A DNA stretch of 64,000 bases from the NCBI RefSeq assembly GCF_023073715.1, contig NZ_JADPKA010000097.1, positions 124,001-188,000 on the forward strand. Direction: 5' to 3'. Source of the DNA: Bradyrhizobium sp. 164 (GTDB lineage Bacteria; Pseudomonadota; Alphaproteobacteria; Rhizobiales; Xanthobacteraceae). Position numbers and translations under genes: made by a program. The notes beneath the pieces are model-generated. The model saw only the letters and a program-made list of their open reading frames with translations, did not search any database and was not told the DNA's origin. Shown here piece after piece: positions 40,878 to 48,789 of the stretch; the stretch's first letter is position 1, and each line of letters begins with the position of its first letter.

Positions 40878-42806
40878 GTGAACGCATACAGTAAAACGCC
40901 GCTTCTCGACACCATCCGGACGCCGGAAGACCTGCGCAAGCTGAAGATCGAGCAGGTTCGCCAGGTCGCCGACGAGCTGCGGCAGGAGACGATCGATGCC
41001 GTCTCGGTGACCGGGGGTCACTTCGGCGCGGGTCTCGGCGTCGTCGAACTCACGACCGCGATCCATTACGTCTTCGACACGCCGCGCGACCGGCTGATCT
41101 GGGACGTCGGCCATCAGGCCTATCCGCACAAGATCCTCACCGGCCGGCGCGACCGCATCCGCACGCTGCGCACCGGCGGCGGCCTGTCCGGCTTCACCAA
41201 GCGCAGCGAGAGCGATTACGATCCGTTCGGCGCGGCGCATTCCTCGACCTCGATCTCGGCCGGCCTCGGCATGGCCGTGGCGCGCGATCTCTCCGGCGGC
41301 AAGAACAACGTGATCGCCGTGATCGGTGACGGCGCGATGTCGGCGGGCATGGCCTACGAGGCCATGAACAATGCCGGTGCGATGAACTCGCGCCTGATCG
41401 TCATCCTCAACGACAACGACATGTCGATCGCGCCGCCGGTCGGCGCCATGAGCGCCTATCTGTCGCGCCTCTACTCCGGCAAGACCTATCGCACGCTGCG
41501 CGATGCGGCCAAGCAGATCAACAAGCGCCTGCCCAAGATCATTGCCAACCGCGCCAACCGTGTCGAGGAGTACTCCCGCGGCTTCATGATGGATGGCGGC
41601 ACGCTGTTCGAGGAGCTCGGCTTCTATTACGTCGGTCCGATCGACGGTCACAATCTCGATCACCTTCTGCCCGTGCTGAAGAACGTGCGCGACATGGAGG
41701 AAGGACCGATCCTGGTCCACGTCGTGACGCAGAAGGGCAAGGGCTATGGCCCGGCGGAAGCGTCCGCCGACAAGTACCACGCCGTCGTCAAGTTCGACGT
41801 CGCGACCGGCACGCAGGCCAAAGCCAAGCCGAACGCGCCGGCCTACCAGAACGTGTTCGGCCAGAGCCTCGTCAAGGAAGCGCAGAAGGACGACAAGATT
41901 GTCGCCATCACGGCGGCCATGCCGTCGGGCACTGGCGTCGACATCTTCAACAAGGCGTTCCCCGACCGCACCTTCGACGTCGGCATCGCCGAGCAGCATG
42001 CGGTGACGTTCGCCGCCGGTCTTGCGACCGAAGGCTACAAGCCGTTCTGCGCGATCTACTCGACCTTCCTCCAGCGCGGCTACGACCAGATCGTGCATGA
42101 CGTCGCAATCCAGAGCCTGCCCGTCCGCTTCGCCATCGACCGCGCAGGCCTGGTCGGCGCCGACGGCGCGACGCATGCCGGCTCGTTCGACAACGCCTAT
42201 CTCGGCTGCCTGCCGAACATGGTGATCATGGCGGCGGCGGACGAGGCCGAGCTCGTGCATATGGTGGCGACGCAGGTCGCGATCGACGACCGTCCGAGCT
42301 CGCTGCGCTATCCGCGCGGCGAAGGCCGCGGCATCGAGATGCCCGAAGTCGGCATCCCGCTCGAAATCGGCAAGGGCCGCATGATCCGCCAGGGCAGCAA
42401 GATCGCCCTGCTCTCGTTCGGCACGCGCCTCGCCGAATGCGAGAAGGCGGCCGACGAGCTCGCAGCCCACGGCCTGTCGACCTCGATTGCGGATGCGCGC
42501 TTCATGAAGCCGCTCGACACCGAGCTGGTGCTCAAGCTCGCCCGCGACCATGAGATCCTGATCACGATCGAAGAAGGCTCGATCGGCGGCTTCGGCTCGC
42601 ATGTCGCCCAGTTCCTGACCGATCAGGGCGTGCTGGACACCGGCATGGTCAAGTTCCGCTCGATGGTGCTGCCCGACGTGTTCCTGGATCACGATACGCC
42701 CGCCGCGATGTACGCCCGCGCCGGTCTCGACGCCAAGGGCATCGTCGCCAAGGTGTTCGAAGCGCTCGGCAAGGACGTCAAGGCCGAGACGGTCAAGCTG
42801 GCTTGA
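40878..42806 (+). CDS. dxs: 1-deoxy-D-xylulose-5-phosphate synthase
   Basis: 642 residues from the GTG at 40878 (TTGGAA upstream; the TTG at 40866 is an alternative). YSKTPLLDTIRTPEDLRKL, TGGHFGAGLGVVELTTAIHY, DVGHQAYPHKILTGRRD, the TPP motif GDGAMSAGMAYEAMNN and PDRTFDVGIAEQHAVTFAAG are diagnostic. It makes DXP from pyruvate and glyceraldehyde-3-phosphate, the first step of the MEP isoprenoid pathway. Confidence 0.97.
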   Translation: MNAYSKTPLLDTIRTPEDLRKLKIEQVRQVADELRQETIDAVSVTGGHFGAGLGVVELTTAIHYVFDTPRDRLIWDVGHQAYPHKILTGRRDRIRTLRTGGGLSGFTKRSESDYDPFGAAHSSTSISAGLGMAVARDLSGGKNNVIAVIGDGAMSAGMAYEAMNNAGAMNSRLIVILNDNDMSIAPPVGAMSAYLSRLYSGKTYRTLRDAAKQINKRLPKIIANRANRVEEYSRGFMMDGGTLFEELGFYYVGPIDGHNLDHLLPVLKNVRDMEEGPILVHVVTQKGKGYGPAEASADKYHAVVKFDVATGTQAKAKPNAPAYQNVFGQSLVKEAQKDDKIVAITAAMPSGTGVDIFNKAFPDRTFDVGIAEQHAVTFAAGLATEGYKPFCAIYSTFLQRGYDQIVHDVAIQSLPVRFAIDRAGLVGADGATHAGSFDNAYLGCLPNMVIMAAADEAELVHMVATQVAIDDRPSSLRYPRGEGRGIEMPEVGIPLEIGKGRMIRQGSKIALLSFGTRLAECEKAADELAAHGLSTSIADARFMKPLDTELVLKLARDHEILITIEEGSIGGFGSHVAQFLTDQGVLDTGMVKFRSMVLPDVFLDHDTPAAMYARAGLDAKGIVAKVFEALGKDVKAETVKLA

Positions 42807-42810
42807 TGCT

Positions 42811-42927
42811 CACCTCTCCCGCTTGCGGGAGAGGTGACGCGTCGGGTGAGGGCTCTTTCCTCTCGGGGGTTCTCGATCGAAGACATCCTCTCCCCAACCC
42901 TCCCCGCAAGCGGGGGAGGGAGCAGAG
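42811..42927. repeat. Intergenic palindromic repeat (CTTGCGGGAGAGG family)
   Basis: Contains CACCTCTCCCGCTTGCGGGAG AGGTG as a near-perfect hairpin, then GGGTGAGGGCTCTTTCCTCTC and a second arm ending CCCGCAAGCGGGGGAGGG. It shares CTTGCGGGAGAGG and GGGTGAGGGC with the element at 5318-5435 (there in opposite order or strand). It directly follows dxs and probably ends its transcript. Confidence 0.8.
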
Positions 42928-42977
42928 CACGCCCCGCGGCTCGGGTCTCGATCCACGATTTTCGGGCTTTATCTCCC

Positions 42978-43532
42978 ATGAAAATCTATCTTGCAGGCCC
43001 CGACGTATTCCTGCCGGACGCGATCGAGATCGGCCGCCGCAAGATCGATATCTGCACGGCTCACGGTCTCACCGGCCTCTATCCGCTCGACAACGCGATC
43101 GACCTCACCGCGCCCGACGCTTCGCGGCAGATCTTTTGTGGCAACGAGGCGATGATGAACGAGGCCGACGCCATCATCGCCAATCTCACGCCGTTCCGCG
43201 GCGCAGGCGCCGATCCCGGCACCGTCTACGAGCTCGGCTACATGGCCGGGCGGCGTAAACTCTGCCTCGCCTATTCCAATGACGGCGCCGCCTATGCCGA
43301 CCGCGTCGGCCGTTTCATGGACGTTACCTCCGAGGACGGACGGCTGGTCGATGCGCAGGGACTGACGGTCGAGGATTTCGGCCTCGTCGACAACCTCATG
43401 ATGATCCATGCGCTGGAGCGGCATGGCTGCCCGCTGGTGACGCCGGCCGAGATGCCGATCGATGTCTGGCACGATCTCGCCGCTTTCGAGGCTTGCGTCC
43501 GGATGGCGGCTGCGCGATTGATCGCTACATAA
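42978..43532 (+). CDS. Nucleoside 2-deoxyribosyltransferase-like protein
   Basis: 184 residues from ATG 42978. KIYLAGPDVFLPDAIEIGRR at the start (AGPDVF motif), ADAIIANLTPFRGAGADPGT and the catalytic Glu in VYELGYMAGRRKLCLAYS mark the family. It exchanges bases on 2'-deoxynucleosides or hydrolyses nucleotide analogues. It is followed by tlyA 28 bases later. The start has no clear ribosome-binding site (upstream TTATCTCCC). Confidence 0.88.
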   Translation: MKIYLAGPDVFLPDAIEIGRRKIDICTAHGLTGLYPLDNAIDLTAPDASRQIFCGNEAMMNEADAIIANLTPFRGAGADPGTVYELGYMAGRRKLCLAYSNDGAAYADRVGRFMDVTSEDGRLVDAQGLTVEDFGLVDNLMMIHALERHGCPLVTPAEMPIDVWHDLAAFEACVRMAAARLIAT

Positions 43533-43560
43533 GCAGCTCAGTCGTGCCCATGAGAGCGTA

Positions 43561-44295
43561 ATGTCCACTCCCCGCAAGCGCGCGGACGTATTGCTGGTCG
43601 AGCGCGGCTTGTTCGAAAGCCGGGCGCGGGCGCGCGCGGCGATCGAGGCCGGGCTGGTCACGGCCGACGACAAGCAGGTGACCAAACCATCGGAGACGAT
43701 CGCCGAGGACGCGGTGATCCAGGCCGAGCCGGCCCACCCCTATGTTTCCCGCGGCGGCGTCAAGCTCGCCGGCGCGCTGGAGCATTACCCGATTGAAATC
43801 GAGGACCATGTCTGCCTCGATGTCGGCGCCTCCACCGGCGGCTTCACCGAGGTGCTGCTGGCGAACGGGGCAAGCCTGGTGTTCGCCATCGACGTCGGCA
43901 CCAGCCAGTTGCATCCCTCGCTGCGCGATCATCCAAAGATCGTGTCGATGGAGGAGACCGACATTCGGTCCTACGAAGGCAAGCGCCTGCCGGCGCGGCC
44001 CGATATCGTCGTCGTCGACGTCAGCTTCATTTCGCTCAAGGCGGTGCTGCCGGTGGCGCTGTCGCTGGCAGCGGCGCCCATGAGCCTGCTGGCGCTGATC
44101 AAGCCCCAATTCGAGGCCGACCGGAAGCACAACAAGAAAGGCATCATCCGCGACACCGCCGTGCACCGGGAGATCTGTGACGACATCGCAGCGTTTGCGG
44201 CCTCGCTCGGCTGCATCGACATCGAGGTGTTTCCGTCATCGATCACGGGCGGTGACGGCAACATCGAATTCTTCCTGGGCGCGCGGCGTGGTTGA
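43561..44295 (+). CDS. tlyA: TlyA-family rRNA 2'-O-methyltransferase
   Basis: 244 residues. An N-terminal S4 RNA-binding domain (RKRADVLLVERGLFESRARA) is followed by an FtsJ-like methyltransferase: VSRGGVKLAGALEH, VCLDVGASTGGFTEVLLANG (SAM loop), VVDVSFISLK, and LALIKPQFEADR (catalytic Lys). It methylates ribose in 16S/23S rRNA; annotated also as hemolysin A. It overlaps the next methyltransferase gene by 8 bases. Confidence 0.93.
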   Translation: MSTPRKRADVLLVERGLFESRARARAAIEAGLVTADDKQVTKPSETIAEDAVIQAEPAHPYVSRGGVKLAGALEHYPIEIEDHVCLDVGASTGGFTEVLLANGASLVFAIDVGTSQLHPSLRDHPKIVSMEETDIRSYEGKRLPARPDIVVVDVSFISLKAVLPVALSLAAAPMSLLALIKPQFEADRKHNKKGIIRDTAVHREICDDIAAFAASLGCIDIEVFPSSITGGDGNIEFFLGARRG

Positions 44296-45535
44296 GCGCC
44301 TGACAATCGATCATGTCGGCCATCGCGGCGACGGCGTCTCGCTGGCGACGGGCGAAGCGATCTATGTGCCCTATACGCTTCGAGGCGAGACCGTCGAGGT
44401 CGATCATGCCGCAGGCCATCATCCCGATCGCCGCAAGCTGCTCGCGGTGGACGTCGCAAGCCCCGAGCGCATCGAGCCGTTCTGTCCGCATTTCGGCGTC
44501 TGCGGCGGTTGCGCCATCCAGCATTGGGCGGCTGAGCCCTATCGCGCCTGGAAGCGCGGCATCGTGGTCGAGACGTTGGCGCAGGCCGGCGTGGATTGCG
44601 AAGTGACGCCGCTGGTCGATGCGCACGGCGCCGGCCGCAGACGCATCACGCTGCACGGCCGGTTCGGCACGCATGACATCCTCAAGGTCGGCTTCTCCGC
44701 GACGAGCTCGCACGACGTCATTCCGATCCATCGCTGCCCCATCCTCGATCCCGCGCTCGCCGGCGCGCTCGATGCCGCCTGGGCGCTCGCCGAGCCGCTG
44801 ACGTCCAAGGTGCCCGTGACGAAACCGCTCGACATCCAGGTCACCGCCACGGCCAACGGCCTCGACGTCGACGTGCGCGGCTCCGGCCCGCTGCCGACGC
44901 CGCTGGTCACGGCGCTGTCGCGCGTCGCCGATCAGCACCGCTTGGCACGACTGACCCGGCATGGCGAGCTGGTGCTGCAACGCCTGCCGCCCACGGTGAA
45001 GATGGGCCGCGCGGAGGTGACGCTGCCGCCGGGCTCGTTCCTGCAGGCGACGGTGGTGGGCGAAGAGACGCTGGCCGCGCTCGTCGCCGAGCGCGTCGGC
45101 AAGGCCAAGGAGGTTCTCGACCTCTTCTGCGGCGTCGGGCCGTTCGCGTTGAGGCTGGCCGAGAAGGCGCGCGTCACCGCCTATGACAGCGACGCCGGCG
45201 CGATCGCCGCGCTCGCGAAAGCGGCGCGCACGCCCGGCCTGAAGCCAATCAAAGCCCAGCCACGCGACCTGTTCCGCCGCGCCCTAGTACCGCAGGAGCT
45301 GCGCGACTTCGACGCGGTGGTGTTCGATCCACCGCGCCAGGGCGCGCAGGCCCAGGCGCTGAAGCTCGCCGCAAGCAAGGTGCCCATCGTGATCGCCGTG
45401 TCCTGCAACGTCGCGACCTTTGCCCGCGATGCGCGACTGCTGATCGACGGCGGCTACCGGCTGGACGCGGTGGTGCCGGTCGACCAATTCCGGCACACGC
45501 CGCATGTGGAGCTGGTTGCGCGGTTTACGCGCTAA
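44288..45535 (+). CDS. Class I SAM-dependent RNA methyltransferase with a 4Fe-4S site (RlmD/TrmA-like)
   Basis: 415 residues from the GTG at 44288, inside the end of tlyA, so translationally coupled. A short TRAM-like N-terminus (VERLTIDHVGHRGDGVSLA) precedes four cluster cysteines: Cys66, Cys72, Cys75 (FCPHFGVCGGCAIQHW) and Cys150 (HRCPI). SAM site: LDLFCGVGPFALRLAEKA; catalytic region FDPPRQGAQ and the nucleophile in VSCN. It makes 5-methyluridine in rRNA or tRNA. Confidence 0.92.
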   Translation: MVERLTIDHVGHRGDGVSLATGEAIYVPYTLRGETVEVDHAAGHHPDRRKLLAVDVASPERIEPFCPHFGVCGGCAIQHWAAEPYRAWKRGIVVETLAQAGVDCEVTPLVDAHGAGRRRITLHGRFGTHDILKVGFSATSSHDVIPIHRCPILDPALAGALDAAWALAEPLTSKVPVTKPLDIQVTATANGLDVDVRGSGPLPTPLVTALSRVADQHRLARLTRHGELVLQRLPPTVKMGRAEVTLPPGSFLQATVVGEETLAALVAERVGKAKEVLDLFCGVGPFALRLAEKARVTAYDSDAGAIAALAKAARTPGLKPIKAQPRDLFRRALVPQELRDFDAVVFDPPRQGAQAQALKLAASKVPIVIAVSCNVATFARDARLLIDGGYRLDAVVPVDQFRHTPHVELVARFTR

Positions 45536-45581
45536 AGCGCAATGAGAGCAGGATAAATCGCCGCGCTTTAGGTCTTGTTTT

Positions 45582-45630
45582 GAGCATGATCTTTTCGGAA
45601 AACCGCTGCGCACTTTTCCGGATCATGCTC
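45582..45630. repeat. GAGCATGATC inverted repeat, copy 1
   Basis: A 49-base element with perfect ends GAGCATGATC and GATCATGCTC; inside, TTTTCGGAAAACCGCTGCGC. It lies between convergent genes and its last base is part of the minus-strand stop codon (CTA at 45630). Other copies: 57397, 58526 and 61055. It can form a hairpin and probably ends transcription. Confidence 0.85.
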
Positions 45631-46228
45631 TAGCGCCGCAGGCCGCCCAATGCGGGCGACTCGCCGGGGAGCATCGAGGAGTTGATGTCGCTGTCCATGC
45701 GTCCCGATTGCTGCTGGCTGAAACCGGCGCCGAACGACAGGCTGAGATTGGGGGTCGGCTTGAACTCGACACCCGCGAACGCACCATAACCGGGTGCGGC
45801 GTTGGAGGTGAGCGGCGCCAGCGAGCTGCCGATGCCGTTGCCGTACTTCAAGGTGTCGAAACCGGCGAAGAACGTGACAGGCAAACCACCTGCCGCTTTG
45901 GTGGCGTAGCCGAACTGCGTGCTGTCATAGGACAGCGCGCTGAAATTGCCGGCCGAGCCGGCCTGGTTGAGCCGCTCAAACCAAAATTGCCGCGCTCGCT
46001 GCCAACAAAGAAACCATTCGCATAGCTGGTGCGCCACCCCGCATCGCCGGCATTGAAGCTTGAGAAGCCGCCGTAAGTATCGGAGCTCTGGCCGGCACCT
46101 CCACTGAGGCCGAAAGGCCCGCCGGGGATCCAATATCTCAGCGGCGCAACTTGCGCATGAGCCGGTGCGCCGGTCAGGCAGAGCACTGCGAGAGTTGCAA
46201 GTGCACATGAAGCTGCGAGGTTGAACAT
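45630..46228 (-). pseudogene. Exported/outer-membrane-type protein broken by a one-base frameshift
   Basis: From the ATG at 46228 the frame has a signal peptide (AASCALATLAVLCLTGAPAHAQ), then SDTYGGFSSFNAGDAGWRTS and GFFVGSERGNFGLSG. At about 45971 the protein moves to the next frame and continues NQAGSAGNFSALSYDSTQFG, PVTFFAGFDTLKYGNGIGSS and GVEFKPTPNLSLSFGAGFSQ to a stop at 45630. Adding one base after GAGCGGC on the coding strand joins them without loss. The second half has the Gly/aromatic pattern of an outer-membrane beta strand protein. Sequencing error cannot be excluded. Confidence 0.8.
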
Positions 46229-46336
46229 TCAGATGACCGTCAAGAGTTTTGCAAATTATACTCGTCGAACATGACCAATGCCAGCGGAGCGATCCGGCCG
46301 ACGTCACGGCGCGGGGCTCCCGGAGAGTTGCACCTG

Positions 46337-46472
46337 ATGTTCCCCGATCCCTTGCTCACCCCGCCTGACACCCATTCTTGCGGAGGTACCGGGCGTTCAG
46401 GCCGTGGTGCTCGGCGGCTCACGCGCGTGGGGTAACGTGCATCCCTCCTCCGACTACGACGTCGGGCTATGC
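46337..46472 (+). pseudogene. Remnant of a nucleotidyltransferase-domain protein
   Basis: ATG at 46337 gives FPDPLLT; one extra C near 46360 then shifts the frame, and the next reads RLTPILAEVPGVQAVVLGGS followed by RAWGNVHPSSDYDVGL. The motif GGSRAxG...SDxDxGL is the active site of MNT/aminoglycoside-type nucleotidyltransferases. After about 46472 the similarity stops. So only the N-terminal 45 residues remain. The bases from 46473 to 46598 hold nothing I recognise. Confidence 0.7.
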
Positions 46473-46598
46473 CGAGCTCGCGGCCGCACGTACGCACGTA
46501 ACGAGCGGACCCACGTCGCGGGATGCCTCTACAGGATGAGGCGCAAGGGGGCTTGAGGACGTTCGTGGAGCGGCCACCGAAATGGTGAGAGGCAGCTT

Positions 46599-47234
46599 TC
46601 AGGCGGTCTTGTCGACCGAAGACGAGGAGTCCGCCGGCGGATATTTCGTCACCGGCACCATGAAAGATTTTGTGCCGACCTGATAGATGACCTTGCCATT
46701 CTGTCCGTCGTCGGTTGCGATCTGCGCCTGCCCGAACATGATGACGTTCTTGTAGACGGTGCCGGTGCCCTGGCGGGTGACGCCGTCGGTGGTGACGCTG
46801 ACCTGGGCTTCTTTGCCGTTGACCGAGAGCACCTTGAAGCTCGCGCTCTTGCCGTTATCGCTGGAATAGCCGCCCCAGCTTCCCATGAGGCGGCTGTCGG
46901 AAGCCGGCGGTTCCTGCTTCTCGAGATTGGCGGTCTGCTTGCCAGCGCCGCCCGCCGAGAACAACAGCACCATGCTCTTACCGTCCTTGGTGCCCACCGT
47001 GACCCCGCCAAAGGTGATCAGCGAGCCATTGACCTCGGCAAAGCCCCGCTCGGTTTGCCCGTTATGGGTGTACTCGACCTGCGCCCGGGCACCGCGGATG
47101 TTCACGACCTTGAAGCCGACGGGCTGGTTGTTGCCGACCCAATTGCCCTTCCATTCACCGAGCAACTTGCTCTGGTGAAAGACTCGCTCATTGGCGGGCG
47201 AAATCTGGCTGCTGCTCGACGTGACGATGGCCAT
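46599..47234 (-). CDS. Hypothetical protein of two tandem repeats
   Basis: 211 residues, no signal peptide. Two homologous units: about 24-95 (LLGEWKGNWVGNNQPVGFKV, VNGSLITFGGVTVGTKDG) and about 115-190 (LMGSWGGYSSDNGKSASFKV, VYKNVIMFGQAQIATDDG). Each is a set of beta strands starting with (L/M)-x-G-x-W and resembles small beta-barrel modules. A polar tail follows. No family recognised. The duplication is clear within the sequence. Confidence 0.72.
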   Translation of the reverse strand: MAIVTSSSSQISPANERVFHQSKLLGEWKGNWVGNNQPVGFKVVNIRGARAQVEYTHNGQTERGFAEVNGSLITFGGVTVGTKDGKSMVLLFSAGGAGKQTANLEKQEPPASDSRLMGSWGGYSSDNGKSASFKVLSVNGKEAQVSVTTDGVTRQGTGTVYKNVIMFGQAQIATDDGQNGKVIYQVGTKSFMVPVTKYPPADSSSSVDKTA

Positions 47235-47405
47235 AGTCTGCTCGGTGGACGGGTTCGACGAACCCGCTCTCGATCGCGCCCGACAGCAGGGTCAAAACAG
47301 CAATCGGGAACGAACTGAAACAATCGGATTAGGGCCATGTGCCGGTTAACGAGCGGTTAAATTCGACCGTCGGGTGGGATGAGGCGAAAGGTCCCAATCG
47401 CGCTA

Positions 47406-48269
47406 TTAGCGGCCCCAGCGGTCCGACCAGATCTTCTCGCCGATCATGCAATTGACGCGCGGCTCCTTGTCCGCAACCCGCATCACGGGGCGCTCCGGCC
47501 TGCGGCCGGCGACCTCCATCAGCAGCTTGGTGCGGATCGCTTCCTTGAACTTGTCGCGGTCCTTGATCGTGATGACGAAAGAGCCGGGACCGCCGATGAC
47601 GCAGTCCTCGTAGTAGAAATCGAGATTGTCGATATCCATGGTCGAATAGGACGGCTCCTTGACCATGATCGGCAGACCGTTGATGACGATGCCCTTCTCC
47701 AGCGCGGCATCGCGCGCCACCGTGACCGGGCCGCCATTGTTGTTGGGGCCGTCGCCGGAAATGTCGATCACGCGACGCAAGCCCCGGTAGGGATCCTCGT
47801 CGAACAGCGGCATCGCGAATGTGATCGCGCCGGAGATCGAGGTGCGCGAGGCGCGCCGGATCGGCGTCTTCATGATCTCGGCGGCGACCGCATCCGCGGT
47901 CTCGGGGCCGTCGACCAGCCGCCAGGGGATGATGATCTTCTGGTCGCTGGAAGCGGCCCACTCGAAATAGGTCACGGCGATGCGGCCGTTCGGACCGAGC
48001 TTCAGTGCCTGGAGGAATTCCTTCGACTGGATTGCCTGCGCGTAGCCTTCGCGCTGGATCGCGAGCTCGTCCATGTCCATGGAGTAGGACACGTCGACGG
48101 CGAGGATCAGTTCGACGTCGACCGCCTGCGCATCCTTGTCGGCAACCGGCCGCTGCGCCTGGTTCTCGGGCAGCTCGAATTTTGGTCCTGGCGCCGCGAT
48201 GCCCGCGACGTCCCCTCCGGCAAGCACGCCGGCCACCAGTACAGCCCCGATCGAGAACAGCAAGCGCAT
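47406..48269 (-). CDS. DUF1194 (von Willebrand A-like) exported protein
   Basis: 287 residues. A signal peptide (RLLFSIGAVLVAGVLAGGDVAG) precedes a vWA fold: VDVELILAVDVSYSMDMDEL carries the metal-ion DxSxS site, then GRIAVTYFEWAAS, TSISGAITFAMPLFD and RVIDISGDGPNNNGGPV. DUF1194 proteins are exported and probably bind a partner protein through the metal site. Function unknown. Confidence 0.88.
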   Translation of the reverse strand: MRLLFSIGAVLVAGVLAGGDVAGIAAPGPKFELPENQAQRPVADKDAQAVDVELILAVDVSYSMDMDELAIQREGYAQAIQSKEFLQALKLGPNGRIAVTYFEWAASSDQKIIIPWRLVDGPETADAVAAEIMKTPIRRASRTSISGAITFAMPLFDEDPYRGLRRVIDISGDGPNNNGGPVTVARDAALEKGIVINGLPIMVKEPSYSTMDIDNLDFYYEDCVIGGPGSFVITIKDRDKFKEAIRTKLLMEVAGRRPERPVMRVADKEPRVNCMIGEKIWSDRWGR

Positions 48270-48433
48270 CGCACCAGTCTCCCGTCGTATGACGCGATGG
48301 TGACATGCAATCGCCTTGCCGCAAAGTGCGAAGATCGCTTGCGCTTCACATTCGAGTTAGGATCGGCCCAACGCAAAGCTGCCGCGCTGTTGCCGCGCTC
48401 GCGCCGCCGGAACACCAGCGATCACATACGCAC

Positions 48434-48526
48434 CGTCACTCCGGGGCGCCTCGCAGAGCCGAGCCCGGAATGTCGAGATTCCGGGGTCTCGCTCGCGAGC
48501 CTTGGTTCGCGATCCTTGGAATGACA
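48434..48526. repeat. CGTCATTCCGGGG-type inverted repeat, diverged copy
   Basis: Outer arms CGTCACTCCGGGG and the imperfect complement CCTTGGAATGACAG, with an internal CCCGGAATGTCGAGATTCCGGGG palindrome split here as CCCGGAAT...ATTCCGGG. A better copy lies at 54015-54094. The remainder of 48270-48603 holds no gene that I can support. Confidence 0.7.
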
Positions 48527-48603
48527 GGTGTAATGATGTGGTGTGTAGGGACACTTCCCGCCCACTTGTCCGGCGCAATTTCCATGCTAGGCTGGACGCA
48601 CAG

Positions 48604-48672
48604 ATGGGGATGGAGTCCCCCGACAACCGCCCGGCGGTCGATGATCGTAGTGGGCTGATGACTCCTGCTTGA
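48604..48672 (+). promoter_or_regulatory. Fluoride riboswitch (crcB RNA motif)
   Basis: GGGGATGGAGTCCCC at 48606-48620 is the P1 stem-loop of the crcB motif, followed by ACAACCGCCC and by GGGCTGATGACTCCTGC. The loop GGAGT (48612-48616) pairs with ACTCC (48661-48665) to form the pseudoknot that is the hallmark of fluoride aptamers. The downstream genes include two crcB, which fits. It is followed by an intrinsic terminator, so fluoride should prevent termination and turn the operon on. Confidence 0.93.
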
Positions 48673-48719
48673 GGTGGGGCAATCTTTAGGCCTCCGCCTT
48701 TGGTGGGAGCATGGACCAA

Positions 48720-48740
48720 CCCGCCGATGGCGGGTTTTTT
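48720..48740 (+). terminator. Intrinsic terminator of the fluoride riboswitch
   Basis: CCCGCC-GAT-GGCGGG followed by TTTTTT. It lies 48 bases after the aptamer and 50 bases before the GTG of the first gene, as expected for a riboswitch expression platform that stops transcription when no fluoride is bound. Confidence 0.88.
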
Positions 48741-48789
48741 GTTGCCTGGTGACGAAGGCCAGCAAGCCAGGGCAGGAGAAGGCGAAGAC

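Noticed and set aside
40749..42692. 647-codon minus-strand frame
   Set aside because: Antisense to dxs; biased composition and no domain.
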